From positions 1,802,546 to 1,866,545 of the forward strand of contig NZ_CP032157.1 in NCBI RefSeq assembly GCF_003555545.1: a DNA stretch of 64,000 bases. The letters run 5' to 3'. Both the position numbers and the translations under genes were made by a program. Positions 44,559-54,654 of the stretch are shown one piece after another (position 1 is the stretch's first letter; each line of letters opens with the position of its first letter). The stretch comes from Paraflavitalea soli (lineage in GTDB: Bacteria > Bacteroidota > Bacteroidia > Chitinophagales > Chitinophagaceae). The notes beneath the pieces are model-generated. The model worked only from the letters and a program-made list of their open reading frames with translations, did not search any database and was not told the DNA's origin.

Positions 44559-47500
44559 CCGGCACGTTCGCCCTTGCGCAATCGGTTACCCTCGCCGGAA
44601 AAGACATTCCGTTAAAACAGGTGTTCATGGCCATCAAAAAACAAACCGGCTACGTCGTGTTCTACAACCAGCACATGCTGACCGATACCAAACCCGTCAC
44701 CCTCAGCGTCACCCGCATGCCGCTGGAGGAGGTGCTGCAGCTCGTGTTTACCGATCAACCTGTGAACTACATCATCCAGGATAAAACGATCATACTGTCC
44801 CGCAATGCTGCTGCGAAAGCAGCTATCAATATCACCATCACGATCGATCCTGACCTGACGGTCAATGGCGCCATACGCGCCGACAACGGCGATGCGTTGC
44901 AGGGTGTGTCCATCCGCGTGAAGAATACCGGCAACGGTACGACTACAGATGCCTTCGGCGGTTTCCAGCTTAAGAAGGCCGCGGCCAATGCCGTGATAGA
45001 GGTCTCCATGATCGGTTACGAGACCGTGGAATTTATCGTGGTGAAGCAGCAGGATAAATTTCAACTGGTACCCAAAAGCAAAGTCACTTTTACGGCGGAC
45101 AACAGCAACCCGGCCATGATCTACCTGACCCTGACGTTGAACAAATCCCTGAGCATCCTCGATGAGGCGCAGGTGATCGCCTATGGAAGAACATCCCGTC
45201 GCTATGCCACCGGCAGTATAGGCACGGTGAAGTCGGAAGACATCCAGAAGCAACCGGTGATGAACGTGTTGCAGGCATTGGAAGGAAGGGTAGCAGGCCT
45301 GGTGATGACGCCTGCCACAGGCAACTCTGCGGCGCCCATCAAACTGGAGATACGCGGCAGGAACGCATTGAACCCAAACGCACTGACCGAACCCTTGTAC
45401 GTGATCGATGGCGTGCCGCAGGGTACCCTGAATGTGGGCGTCCTGAGCAATGCAGGGATCAATGCCGGACCTGTGCAGGCCGGGCGTACCAACACGGCAG
45501 GCGAAAGCCCCTTGTTGTTCCTCAATCCCCGCGACATTGAAAGCATCGATGTGCTGAAAGATGCAGACGCTACCGCCATCTATGGGGCCAGGGGCGCCAA
45601 TGGCGTGGTCATCATCACCACCAAAAAAGCAAAGCCCGGGCCAACGCGGTTCAGCATCAACGTCACCCGGGGGCAAACGCATATTCCCAAAAAGCTCGAC
45701 CTGATGAATACGGCGCAATACCTGGCCGTGCGCCGGGAAGCCTTCCGCAATGATGGTATCACGCCCGACCAATACACGGCCCCCGATCTTACCATCTGGG
45801 ACCAAAACCGCCAGGTAGACTGGCAGGATTATTTCTTTGCCCCCGGCGAACAACTGTCGGCCGATGCCAGCGTGTCTGGCGGTATTGCCAATACCAATTA
45901 TATTATTTCAGGCAGTTATCAATCGCAGCAGGAACTGATGAACCAGGGCGGTAAAACACAGCGGGGCTCCCTGGCAGGAAACATTACACATACGAGCCTC
46001 GACCAGAAGTTCCAGATCAATTTTTCCAGCCGCATCGCCGTCACCAGTGCAGATGCCATTGCACCCGGATGGTTTATCCATACGCCGCCCAATGCGCCCG
46101 ACGTGTACAACGAAAAAGGGGAGTTCAACTTTGTTCCTTACCGCGGTCAGTACAGCAGTTTATTCCCGTTCAGCGAATTGAAAAGACCTTCTGAAAGCAA
46201 AAGCAATATCATCAATACCGATCTGCGGTTGAGCTATGAGCCCGTTAAAGGATTGACCTTCTCCGTCAATGCAGGCTACAATTTTACCAGCAACAACAAT
46301 GCTTTGTACTCGCCCGCTGCCTCCTATGATGCTGCCTATGGCAACCTGTCGAGCGCTATCTTCGGAAAGTCGACTGCCAATAACTGGATCGTGGAACCGC
46401 AGTTACAATACCGGTCATTCATCGGTGGCAAAGGCAATCTGTCCGTTCAGGTTGGTGGTAGTTTGCAGAACGTAAAAAATGAAGGCCTATCCACCGTCAG
46501 CCTGGGATTCCCTAATGACAACCTGATCAGAAGCCCCAACAATGCAGCGTTCAGTCAGTTGTTTGAAGGCTCCGGCGAATACAAATACGTGGCTGCCTTC
46601 GGGATCATCAACTTCCGTTGGGACAATAAATACATCGCCAACCTGAGCGCACGGCGCGACGGTTCTTCCCGTTTTGGTCCCGGTAAACAGTTCGGCAACT
46701 TCGGTTCCGCAGGTCTGGCCTGGATCGCCTCCGAAGAAGAATGGATGAAAGCCATACTGCCTGCCTGGTTTACCTTCGTTAAACTGCGGGGATCCTATGG
46801 CATCACCGGCAGCGATGCTGTGGACGATTATGAGTTCCTGACCCGCTGGAGCAATAGCGTGGACCTCGGCGGCTCCAACCTGTTGTACGACTATAACGGC
46901 ACACCCGCTTTCAACCTCGTAAGGCCCGTCAACCCCGATTTCAGGTGGGAGACTACCCAAAAGCTCGATGTAGCCCTCAACCTGGGTTTCCTGCACGACC
47001 GGATCAACATCGAAGCAGGTTATTACAGGAAGTCGTCCGGCAACCAGCTCACCAATATGTCTACGCCGGATTATACCGGCTTCCCCTCCATCCGCGCCAA
47101 CTGGCCTGCCGTCGTGCGCAACGAAGGGTGGGAGATAAGCCTTAATGGAAGGATACTGGATACCAAAGACTGGCACCTTTCCGTCAGCTTCAACATGGCG
47201 ATCAATAAGAATAAGCTCGTCGAATATCCCGGACTGGAATCATCGCCTTATGCCGATCTGTACGCCATTGGCCAGTCGCTGAGCCTGAAATACCTGTTTC
47301 ATTACACCGGCATCGATCCGGCAACGGGTGATTTCCTGCTGGAAGACCACAACAAGGACGGGTCGATCAGCTTTTTCAGTTCCGTCATTCCGCAAACACC
47401 ACAGGACGACCGCTACATCGTATACAACCTCGATCCTAAGTATACCGGTGGCTTCGGTGTGCAGGTAGGGTACAAGGCATTCACCCTCAGCAGCCAGTTC

Positions 47501-47905
47501 AGCTACAGAAAGCAATTGGGCCTGGACCCTTACTTCAGCCTGCAACTGGGAAAGATGCAAAACCTTGTCCTGCCGGCTGAAATAGCCAACAACCACTGGC
47601 AGCAACCAGGCGACCAGGTGCTTTATCCCAAATACACCACCGGCATATTGAACAGCTCCATCACCAATTCCGACCGGTATTATACAGATGCCTCTTATGT
47701 AAAGCTGTCCAACCTTGCCGCCTCCTACGACCTGCCGGCAAAGCTGCTGCAAAAGCTGCACATCCAGGCATGCCGGTTCAGCATCAGTGCGCAGAACCTG
47801 CTCACCATTACCTCGTACCGGGGTATCGATCCGGAAATACAAAGCATTAACGGCGGCTCGCCGATCGCCCGGACCATTGCTGCCAACCTGAACTTCACTT
47901 TCTAA
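44507..47905 (+). CDS. SusC/RagA-like TonB-dependent transporter with N-terminal STN signalling domain
   Basis: A 1132-residue outer-membrane receptor. The signal peptide is about residues 1-24 (LLLTVVLLLTGTFALAQ). An STN domain follows (about 26-95; LKQVFMAIKKQTGYVVFYN, PLEEVLQLVFTDQPVNYII), the part that contacts FecR-type transducers. Next come a CarboxypepD_reg-like domain (about 118-180), the plug (NVLQALEGRVAGLVM, PLYVIDGVPQG) and a long barrel ending in LNFTF. It should import a ligand and report its presence through the upstream FecR/sigma pair. SusD follows after 11 bases. It belongs to the same operon as the ABC and MutS-like genes, so the imported ligand or signal is presumably what those genes deal with. 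Confidence 0.95.
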   Translation: MQKTAYGDLLLTVVLLLTGTFALAQSVTLAGKDIPLKQVFMAIKKQTGYVVFYNQHMLTDTKPVTLSVTRMPLEEVLQLVFTDQPVNYIIQDKTIILSRNAAAKAAINITITIDPDLTVNGAIRADNGDALQGVSIRVKNTGNGTTTDAFGGFQLKKAAANAVIEVSMIGYETVEFIVVKQQDKFQLVPKSKVTFTADNSNPAMIYLTLTLNKSLSILDEAQVIAYGRTSRRYATGSIGTVKSEDIQKQPVMNVLQALEGRVAGLVMTPATGNSAAPIKLEIRGRNALNPNALTEPLYVIDGVPQGTLNVGVLSNAGINAGPVQAGRTNTAGESPLLFLNPRDIESIDVLKDADATAIYGARGANGVVIITTKKAKPGPTRFSINVTRGQTHIPKKLDLMNTAQYLAVRREAFRNDGITPDQYTAPDLTIWDQNRQVDWQDYFFAPGEQLSADASVSGGIANTNYIISGSYQSQQELMNQGGKTQRGSLAGNITHTSLDQKFQINFSSRIAVTSADAIAPGWFIHTPPNAPDVYNEKGEFNFVPYRGQYSSLFPFSELKRPSESKSNIINTDLRLSYEPVKGLTFSVNAGYNFTSNNNALYSPAASYDAAYGNLSSAIFGKSTANNWIVEPQLQYRSFIGGKGNLSVQVGGSLQNVKNEGLSTVSLGFPNDNLIRSPNNAAFSQLFEGSGEYKYVAAFGIINFRWDNKYIANLSARRDGSSRFGPGKQFGNFGSAGLAWIASEEEWMKAILPAWFTFVKLRGSYGITGSDAVDDYEFLTRWSNSVDLGGSNLLYDYNGTPAFNLVRPVNPDFRWETTQKLDVALNLGFLHDRINIEAGYYRKSSGNQLTNMSTPDYTGFPSIRANWPAVVRNEGWEISLNGRILDTKDWHLSVSFNMAINKNKLVEYPGLESSPYADLYAIGQSLSLKYLFHYTGIDPATGDFLLEDHNKDGSISFFSSVIPQTPQDDRYIVYNLDPKYTGGFGVQVGYKAFTLSSQFSYRKQLGLDPYFSLQLGKMQNLVLPAEIANNHWQQPGDQVLYPKYTTGILNSSITNSDRYYTDASYVKLSNLAASYDLPAKLLQKLHIQACRFSISAQNLLTITSYRGIDPEIQSINGGSPIARTIAANLNFTF

Positions 47906-47916
47906 AACCAACCGAC

Positions 47917-49371
47917 ATGCGAAATCAACCTTCTATACTGTTTGCCATGGCCCTCTGCCTGTTGACAGGCTGCAAAAAGCTGATCGAAATAGATCCGCCA
48001 AAGACCACCATCTCCACCGGACAATTGTTTTCCGACAATGCACAGGCAGAATGGGCGGTGGCCGGCCTGTACAGTAAGCTGATACATGGAACCGAATTTG
48101 CACTGATGAACGGCGCCGGCGAAAAGAACTTCGGCGCCGGCCTGTCCACCATCCTGGGAAGCCTTTCTTCCGATGAAATGTACAATGCAGATGGCCCCGG
48201 CCGGAGTGAACTGTATTACCTCAACATCAACCACCTTACCACCGCCAGGTCCATCATGCCCGGTTATGCCTGGAAATCTGCTTACAAGACGGTGTACGAC
48301 GCCAATGCCGTACTGGAAGGCCTGGCTGCCTCCACCACCTTGCTGGACAGTGTACGGAAAGAGCTGCGGGGTGAGGCGCTGACCCTGCGTGCTTTTGCTT
48401 ATTTCTACCTCGTCAACTTCTTTGGCGATGTGCCGCTGGCCCTCACCATCGACTATAGCAAAACCGGTGGCCTGTCGCGCTCCCCCGTAGCTAAAGTGTA
48501 TGAACAGATCACCAAAGACCTCGTGGAAGCAAAACCGTTGCTGGCATCCGATTTCTCAGTAGGCAAGGATGAGCGCGTGCGGGTGAACGCCTGGTTTGCA
48601 GAAGCCCTGCTGGCCAGGGTGTATTTGTATACCGGCCACTACCAGGAAGCAATGAACAGCGCCGGCAAAGTGATCGGGAAGACGGACTATTTCTCCCTCG
48701 AACAGGACCTGTCGAACGTGTTTACGGCCACCAGCCGGGAAGCCATCCTGCAACTGAAACCCAACCCGGAAAACAGCGGCTTCAAAAATGCCACCCCCGA
48801 AGGATATCTATTCCGGCACCAGTTGCTCACTGTTGCCTCCACCTATCGCTTCACCAACCAGTTGCTCAATGCGTTTGAAGCCAATGACAAAAGAAAAACC
48901 ACCTGGATGCTGGAAGATGGCGGCAGCTTCACCGCCTATAAATACACGTTGGGGCCAACCGATGCTGTGCAATACGGACCACAGCCACAGTACTACATGG
49001 TGATGCGCCTGGCCGAACTGTACCTCATCCGCGCAGAAGCATCCCTGCTGTTGTCGGAAGGCAACAAACAGGCAGCCATCAACGATCTCAATGCCCTGCG
49101 GCCAAGGGCCGGGCTGCTGCCCCTGCCGGCTACCCTGAGCGCTGCGCAGGTCACCGAGGCCATTGCCAATGAACGCCGCTTTGAATTGTTTGCCGAGTGG
49201 GGCCACCGGTGGCTGGACCTGAAACGGACCGGCAAAGCAAAAGCCGTTCTGTCACAAATAACCGCCAAGCAGCCCTGGGCAGGCGACTTCCAGTTGCTGT
49301 ACCCCATACCAGCCACGGAGATCATCAACAATAAAAACATCACCCAAAATCCCGGCTATGAAGTGCAGTAA
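47917..49371 (+). CDS. SusD/RagB-like outer-membrane lipoprotein
   Basis: A 484-residue SusD-family lipoprotein with lipobox LLTGC (Cys19). It opens with the family's typical KKLIEIDPPKTTIS segment, shows TPR-like helices (SAYKTVYDANAVLEGL, LRGEALTLRAFAYFYLVNFFGDVPL) and ends with the conserved NERRFELFAEWGHRWLDLKRTG region. It caps the SusC pore encoded directly upstream. The next lipoprotein gene overlaps its 3' end by 14 bases, which suggests translational coupling and joint action at the cell surface. Confidence 0.95.
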   Translation: MRNQPSILFAMALCLLTGCKKLIEIDPPKTTISTGQLFSDNAQAEWAVAGLYSKLIHGTEFALMNGAGEKNFGAGLSTILGSLSSDEMYNADGPGRSELYYLNINHLTTARSIMPGYAWKSAYKTVYDANAVLEGLAASTTLLDSVRKELRGEALTLRAFAYFYLVNFFGDVPLALTIDYSKTGGLSRSPVAKVYEQITKDLVEAKPLLASDFSVGKDERVRVNAWFAEALLARVYLYTGHYQEAMNSAGKVIGKTDYFSLEQDLSNVFTATSREAILQLKPNPENSGFKNATPEGYLFRHQLLTVASTYRFTNQLLNAFEANDKRKTTWMLEDGGSFTAYKYTLGPTDAVQYGPQPQYYMVMRLAELYLIRAEASLLLSEGNKQAAINDLNALRPRAGLLPLPATLSAAQVTEAIANERRFELFAEWGHRWLDLKRTGKAKAVLSQITAKQPWAGDFQLLYPIPATEIINNKNITQNPGYEVQ

Positions 49372-50101
49372 AATATTCCTCATCGTATTGACGGCCCTTT
49401 GTGCCGCTTGCGAAAAGCAGACTGTCAACAACGGGCAGCCCTTTACCTTCTCAGTCTTCAACGGCCTGAACGATGGCGTATTGTTGTATGGCAATTACAG
49501 CGGGACCCAACCTTTCACCTATAAGTACTCGCAAATGATCTTCAGCAGACAGATGTCCAAGGTCAGCTTTGGAACGCCGCAGGTGTGGGCCCGGTATTTT
49601 GCCTCCCCGGATACCCTGGCTAAAGATCAACCTGTATTCGATAAACGGTTCGATCTTGTCAATGGCAGATCCTACACCCTGTACCTGCTGGGCGAAAAGA
49701 CGCAGACAGATCACCTCTTTGTTGAAAACAAGTTCAGCCCCCACAAAACGGGCGACAGCCTCACGTACCTGCAGGTGGTGAACCTCAGCAACGACCAACC
49801 CATCAGTGTGAACATACAGGGCGAGGCCAACGGAAGCCTGATCAAAAACCTTCCGTACAAACAGGTGTCGTCCATCCTGGCCATCCCCGCCGGTCACAGC
49901 CGTGCCGCTTATGTGTTTGAATTCCGCGATGCCGCCAGCGGCGACCTCTTGTGGACAGAAGAGGTAACGGAGATCAACGGAGCGAACACCGATTTCAACC
50001 GTTTCCTCTACAGGAACTGGGCGATGATCTTCTCCGGTAAACGGAATGCATCGGACAACAACGCCCTGAAAATTACCAGGACATACTATCAGGAAAAATA
50101 A
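49358..50101 (+). CDS. Lipoprotein, DUF4397-like beta-rich domain (weak)
   Basis: A 247-residue protein with a lipoprotein signal (LTALCAAC, Cys18). The remainder is beta-rich without membrane segments. The segments FSVFNGLND and SLTYLQVVNLSNDQP, and the closing extended part, remind me of two Ig-like or DUF4397-like repeats, but I am not certain of the family. It overlaps the SusD gene by 14 bases and precedes the ABC ATPase by 13, so it is part of the unit and likely an accessory surface or periplasmic protein of the SusCD complex. Confidence 0.7.
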   Translation: MKCSKIFLIVLTALCAACEKQTVNNGQPFTFSVFNGLNDGVLLYGNYSGTQPFTYKYSQMIFSRQMSKVSFGTPQVWARYFASPDTLAKDQPVFDKRFDLVNGRSYTLYLLGEKTQTDHLFVENKFSPHKTGDSLTYLQVVNLSNDQPISVNIQGEANGSLIKNLPYKQVSSILAIPAGHSRAAYVFEFRDAASGDLLWTEEVTEINGANTDFNRFLYRNWAMIFSGKRNASDNNALKITRTYYQEK

Positions 50102-50114
50102 CCAGTAGAATTTT

Positions 50115-51047
50115 ATGAGTGCAATTGTAAGGGTAGAGAAACTCTCCCATAGGTATGCCAGTGCCTGGGCCATCCGCGATATCAGTTTCGAGATCAATAA
50201 AACAGGCGTTGTGGGCCTGTTGGGTTCCAACGGGGCCGGCAAATCGACCACCATGAACATCATGTGCGGCGTATTGAACCAGACCGAAGGCGAAGTGTTC
50301 ATCAACGGCATCGATAAGCGCGTCAATGCAAGGCTGGCCAAACAGCAGCTTGGCTTTCTGCCGCAAACCCCGCCTTTGTACACCGATTTCACCGTGAATG
50401 AATTCCTCACCTATGCCGCCGACCTGCGGGGCATGGAGAAGAAAACGATAAAGCAGGCCGTGGCCATTGCTATGGACCGCACCGGCATCACCCACTTCAG
50501 TGAGCGGCTCATCAAAAACCTGTCGGGCGGCTACCGGCAACGGGTAGGTATTGCACAGGCCATCATTCACCGGCCCAAACTGGTGATCCTCGATGAGCCC
50601 ACCAATGGACTGGACCCCAACCAGATCATCGAGGCGCGCAAGCTCATCAAAGAGATCGCCATCGATCACACCGTGCTGCTGTCGTCGCATGTGCTGTCGG
50701 AGATCAACCTGCTCTGCCGCGACATCATCATGATCGAAGGCGGCCGCATCGTATTTGCCGACTCGATGGATGCTTTCAACAACTATGTGCAGCCGCAGTC
50801 GATGCTGGTGACCATGGAAGTGATACCGCCTGAATCCGAGCTGCTGAAAGTGCCCGGCGTTACCAAAGTGCAATACCTCTCCAACACCCAATGCCGTATC
50901 TACTTTTCCGGCTCTGCAGACATCACCCAGGTGTTCATCAAAGAAAGCGTGCAGCGCAACTGGCGGCTGAAAGAGATCGGGTTGGAGAAGTCGCTGTTGG
51001 ACGATGTGTTCAAACAATTATCTCACCAGTCTCAATTTGCACGCTGA
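50115..51047 (+). CDS. ABC transporter ATP-binding protein (GldA-like)
   Basis: A 310-residue ABC ATPase. Walker A is GSNGAGKST (37-45, K43), the signature LSGGYRQ (136-142), Walker B LVILDEP (D160, E161) and the H-loop LLSSHVL. A C-terminal extension of about 85 residues is typical of the ABC-2 export class, which includes GldA, CcmA and NatA. The next gene starts two bases later and encodes a membrane/periplasmic GldF-GldG-type fusion, so the ATPase should energise that subunit and possibly its paralogue further on. I do not name it gldA, because its neighbours are quite unlike the gliding-motility locus. Confidence 0.93.
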   Translation: MSAIVRVEKLSHRYASAWAIRDISFEINKTGVVGLLGSNGAGKSTTMNIMCGVLNQTEGEVFINGIDKRVNARLAKQQLGFLPQTPPLYTDFTVNEFLTYAADLRGMEKKTIKQAVAIAMDRTGITHFSERLIKNLSGGYRQRVGIAQAIIHRPKLVILDEPTNGLDPNQIIEARKLIKEIAIDHTVLLSSHVLSEINLLCRDIIMIEGGRIVFADSMDAFNNYVQPQSMLVTMEVIPPESELLKVPGVTKVQYLSNTQCRIYFSGSADITQVFIKESVQRNWRLKEIGLEKSLLDDVFKQLSHQSQFAR

Positions 51048-51049
51048 CC

Positions 51050-53347
51050 ATGAAGAACACTTTGAAAATAGCCAGGGCTGAATTGTTGAACCTGTTCTAT
51101 TCGCCCGTAGCCTGGCTTGTGATCCTGTTCTATTGTATCGTCTGTGGAGTGGCCTTTACAGAACCGATGACCCTCTATTACCGCTTGCAGAAAGTGTTTA
51201 TGGAAGCAGAGCCCCACTGGACGGGCTTTGATGGAACAGGATTGACGGCCGAGCTCACCGGCACCGTAATGCGTAAACTGGCGGCCAATATATTCCTGTT
51301 CATCCCTTTGCTCACCATGGGCACCATCAACCGGGAGGTCAATGCAGGCACCATCAAACTGTTGTATTCTTCTCCCATCAGGACCCGGGAAATAGTGCTC
51401 GGTAAATACCTGGGGCTACTATCCCTGATGGTCACCCTGATGCTGATCACGACGGTCTTCCTGGTGTCGGCTTTCCTGATCACCCTCAGCCCGGAGATCA
51501 ACCACCATTTTGCGGCGCTGCTGGGCATCTTCCTGCTGGCCAATGCTTACATCGCGATAGGCGTATTCATATCCTGCCTCACCAACTACCAGATCGTGGC
51601 CGGCGTACTGACCTTTGCCGTTTTCTTTATGCTCAATACGATCGGAGGCCTCTGGCAGCAGTACGACCTGTTCAGGGACTTCACCTGGTTCCTGTCGATC
51701 TCCGGAAGGACCTATTATTTCCTGAACGGGCTGATCTCTACCCGGGATATTTTTTACTTCGCATTGATCACCGTGCTCTTCCTGGGCTTCGCCATGATCA
51801 AACTGCGCAGCACGCAGGAGTCCAAGCCCTGGACAGTAGCTTTCAGCCGTTATATGGCACTTTTTGTAGCTGTGCTGTTGGTGGGTTATTGCTCCGGACG
51901 GCCCGGCCAGGTGAAATACTGGGACCTTACCCGTCGAAAGATCAACACCATCTCCACCAGCACGCAAAGTGTGTTGAAGGAGCTGGATGGGTCACCCCTC
52001 ACCGTTACCCTGTACACCAACCTGTTTGGCGCCAACGCGCTGCACGGGCTGCCACAAAACAGGAACTTTTACCTGTGGCAGTTCTGGGAGCAGTACCGGC
52101 GGTTCTATCCCAACATGCAGTTCCGGTTTGTGTATTACTACGATCATTATTCCGAAGATAGTACGATGTTCAGGATGCATCCTGCACTCAACATCGACCA
52201 GATCGCCGAAAAAGTGTCCAAAGAATTGGGCATCCGGAAATCCATTTTCATGCCGCCTGCCGCCATCCGCCGCACCATCGACCTGCACCAGGAAGGATCG
52301 CAACTGGTGATGCAACTGGCCTACAAAGGCAAAACGACCTGGCTGCGCACTTTCCGGGATAATGCCGTGTGGCCTAACCAGGATTGTGTGGCAGGCACCA
52401 TCGCCCGGCTGACGAGAGACCGCGTGCCCAAATTCCTGTTTACCGCCGGGCATTATGAACGTAATCCCTGGAAAGGAAACGAAAGAGATTATGGCGAACA
52501 TGTGTTGAGTGTTGCGTCGAGGACCAGCCTCATCAACCTGGGCATGGACGCCGATACGATCAACCTGCTGACAGCCGATATACCTGCCACCACAGCCGCG
52601 CTGGTGATCGCAGACCCGAGAACCGAGCTGCAGCCCGCAGAACAAAAGAAGGTCAACGCCTGGTTGCACAAAGGCGGTAATGCGCTGGTCCTTGCCGAAA
52701 TGAAGAAACAGTCCATCATCAATCCCTTGCTGCGCCCCTTGGGCGTGCAGGCAGACATGGGTACCATCGTGCATCCCAACGAGCATGAAATGCCGCACAT
52801 CCTGTTGGGGCAGCTCACGCATGCCGGTTCCACCCTGGCGATGGAGAGAGATATGTACGATTACAGTCGTGGGGCCGTCAAAGTGTTGAACAATCCCATC
52901 GAAGGGGGCGTCAACCTCCGTTATACGGCAGACTGTGGCTACCAGGTACAGCCCCTCATCAGCATCAAGGGCAATGACAAGACCTGGATAGAGAATGGCA
53001 TACTGGTGGTGGACTCCGCAGCACCTTCTTTTTCCGCTGCTGAAGGAGATATCCGGCTGGACCAATACACCCTGGGCGTTTCCCTCACGCGTGGTAAACA
53101 ACGGATATTGATAACCGGTGATGCCGACATGCTCACCCCTTTCAGAAGACGGGTAGGCAACGCCTTTTACAGTTGGCTGCTGGACAACCGCTACCCGTTC
53201 TACGCCAACTATCCCGGCCCTACAGACAAGTTCTTTACCGCCCGGCCGGTTACCATCAAGGTGTTAAAAGTGGTATACACGTATGTGGCGCCTGCCCTTG
53301 TGCTGCTATTCGCTATTGTTTTACTGGTAAGAAGGAAGAGAAAATAA
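51050..53347 (+). CDS. GldF-GldG fusion-type ABC-2 permease with large periplasmic domain (copy 1)
   Basis: 765 residues from the ATG at 51050. A longer in-frame ORF begins at 50891 inside the ATPase gene, but MKNTLKIARAELLNLFYS is the conserved start, two bases after the ATPase stop. Residues 1-270 form the six-helix ABC-2 permease (GldF-like): first helix WLVILFYCIVCGVAF, a conserved INREVNAGTIKLLYSSPI cytoplasmic motif, and IVAGVLTFAVFFMLNTIGG. A further helix (YMALFVAVLLVGY) leads to a GldG-type (ABC_transp_aux) periplasmic region with LDGSPLTVTLYTN, FTAGHYERNPW and a redox-independent Rossmann-like core. A C-terminal helix (VAPALVLLFAIVLLV) and RRKRK end the protein. In Flavobacterium GldF and GldG are separate proteins. 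The gene is paralogous to the one at 55999. Confidence 0.9.
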   Translation: MKNTLKIARAELLNLFYSPVAWLVILFYCIVCGVAFTEPMTLYYRLQKVFMEAEPHWTGFDGTGLTAELTGTVMRKLAANIFLFIPLLTMGTINREVNAGTIKLLYSSPIRTREIVLGKYLGLLSLMVTLMLITTVFLVSAFLITLSPEINHHFAALLGIFLLANAYIAIGVFISCLTNYQIVAGVLTFAVFFMLNTIGGLWQQYDLFRDFTWFLSISGRTYYFLNGLISTRDIFYFALITVLFLGFAMIKLRSTQESKPWTVAFSRYMALFVAVLLVGYCSGRPGQVKYWDLTRRKINTISTSTQSVLKELDGSPLTVTLYTNLFGANALHGLPQNRNFYLWQFWEQYRRFYPNMQFRFVYYYDHYSEDSTMFRMHPALNIDQIAEKVSKELGIRKSIFMPPAAIRRTIDLHQEGSQLVMQLAYKGKTTWLRTFRDNAVWPNQDCVAGTIARLTRDRVPKFLFTAGHYERNPWKGNERDYGEHVLSVASRTSLINLGMDADTINLLTADIPATTAALVIADPRTELQPAEQKKVNAWLHKGGNALVLAEMKKQSIINPLLRPLGVQADMGTIVHPNEHEMPHILLGQLTHAGSTLAMERDMYDYSRGAVKVLNNPIEGGVNLRYTADCGYQVQPLISIKGNDKTWIENGILVVDSAAPSFSAAEGDIRLDQYTLGVSLTRGKQRILITGDADMLTPFRRRVGNAFYSWLLDNRYPFYANYPGPTDKFFTARPVTIKVLKVVYTYVAPALVLLFAIVLLVRRKRK

Positions 53348-53359
53348 ATAAACAGCAAC

Positions 53360-54652
53360 ATGTTATTACAAACGGACGATCAAACTATGGAGGACTTACG
53401 CCTGTTTGCCAGGCGCGAGCAACCCGGTATCTACGATATTTACAACAACACATTCACGCGCGGCGGCGAAGCGGTGCTGGAAGAAATGTTCCGCAACCCC
53501 TTGTCCGACCGGGAGCAGATCATCGCGCGCTCATCCGTCATAGCCGCCTTTGCCAAACTGGGCACTACGTTTCCCTTCCGGCCCGTGTTGCTCGACAACA
53601 TTGAAAAGTACCTGTCGCAGTCCGCGCAGCACCGCGACGGGCAAAGAGGCACACTGGGAGAAAAAGAGATCGCTGCCGGCGTGATGGCCGCCATCGAATT
53701 GTTGCATGCCGTGCGTGACTTTGTAGAAAAAGGCGATGCCGTGAAAGTGGAAGGGCTGTCGCAGCAGCGCAAGAATATGACCTTGTTGTTACAGGACGAG
53801 GGGTTGCAGCCGGTGTTCAACGAAAAGCCCGGCGCCAAACTTTCCTATGCAGCTATCACCGCCTACGATATACTGGTGCGGGTGCGCGAGCGGAAGAAGT
53901 TCATCGACGTGCTTCACTTCATCTACCTCGTGGATGTGTACATTTCCGTAGCCACCATGGCCAACAAGCACCAGTTCATTTTCCCCGTCGTGCACACCGG
54001 TCCCGGGCGCGTAATCAACGTGCAAGGCGTTTTCCATCCTGCTTTGAAAGCACCCATTGGCAATGACATCAGGATGGATGGCCAGCGCTCTGTCGTATTC
54101 CTCACCGGCGCCAACATGGCCGGCAAGTCTACCTTCCTGCGCTCGCTCAGCATTGCCGTTTACATTGCGCACATGGGCTTTCCCGTAGCGGCCAAAGCCA
54201 TGGAGTTCTCCATCATGGACGGTCTTTACACCACCATCAACCTGCCCGACAACCTCGGCATTGGCGCCAGCCATTTCTATGCAGAAGTGCTGCGCGTAAA
54301 GAGAATAGCCGTCGAACTGAACGCAGGCCGCTCCATCTTTGTCGTGTTCGATGAACTGTTCAGGGGTACCAATGTAAAAGATGCGCACGAAGGCACCGTG
54401 GAGATCACCCGGGCATTTGCCCGGAAAAGCAACAGCCTGTTCATCATTTCCTCCCACATCGTGGAAGCCGCCAATACCCTGAAGCAGCAACCGACGATCG
54501 GCTTCTATTACCTGCCCACCCGCATGAACGGCAACACACCGGAGTACACCTACACCTTGCAGGAGGGCGTCACCGACGACCGGCATGGCATGATCATCAT
54601 TCGCAATGAAAACATCCTCGACATTTTAGCAGCAGGAAAAAAGAACGGTTAA
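53360..54652 (+). CDS. MutS-related ATPase without mismatch-recognition domains (copy 1)
   Basis: 430 residues, half the length of MutS. The N-terminal part resembles the MutS core/lever domain III (YDIYNNTFTRGGEAVLEEMF versus LLNKTxTxxGxRLL). The C-terminal part is the domain V ATPase: Walker A TGANMAGKST (K256), the signature-like SHFYAEVLRV, Walker B FVVFDELFRGTN (D331, E332) and an H-loop in IISSHIVEA. Domain I (with its Phe-X-Glu mismatch reader) and connector domain II are absent, as is the Smr nuclease of MutS2. The Walker A differs from the usual TGPNMGGKST at two positions. It starts 12 bases after the GldFG fusion and is followed two bases later by a paralogue, so the two probably form a heterodimer serving the transporter. 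Function unknown. Confidence 0.88.
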   Translation: MLLQTDDQTMEDLRLFARREQPGIYDIYNNTFTRGGEAVLEEMFRNPLSDREQIIARSSVIAAFAKLGTTFPFRPVLLDNIEKYLSQSAQHRDGQRGTLGEKEIAAGVMAAIELLHAVRDFVEKGDAVKVEGLSQQRKNMTLLLQDEGLQPVFNEKPGAKLSYAAITAYDILVRVRERKKFIDVLHFIYLVDVYISVATMANKHQFIFPVVHTGPGRVINVQGVFHPALKAPIGNDIRMDGQRSVVFLTGANMAGKSTFLRSLSIAVYIAHMGFPVAAKAMEFSIMDGLYTTINLPDNLGIGASHFYAEVLRVKRIAVELNAGRSIFVVFDELFRGTNVKDAHEGTVEITRAFARKSNSLFIISSHIVEAANTLKQQPTIGFYYLPTRMNGNTPEYTYTLQEGVTDDRHGMIIIRNENILDILAAGKKNG

Positions 54653-54654
54653 TT

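Noticed and set aside
44612-45853. 413-codon open frame on the - strand
   Set aside because: Antisense to the STN-SusC gene; the + strand has signal peptide, STN, plug and barrel motifs. Shadow frame with repetitive His/Gly-rich translation.
50891-51049. Longer N-terminus for the first GldFG fusion, starting inside the ATPase gene
   Set aside because: The extra 53 residues are the ATPase gene read in another frame, and the paralogue at 55999 begins at the equivalent of the ATG at 51050.
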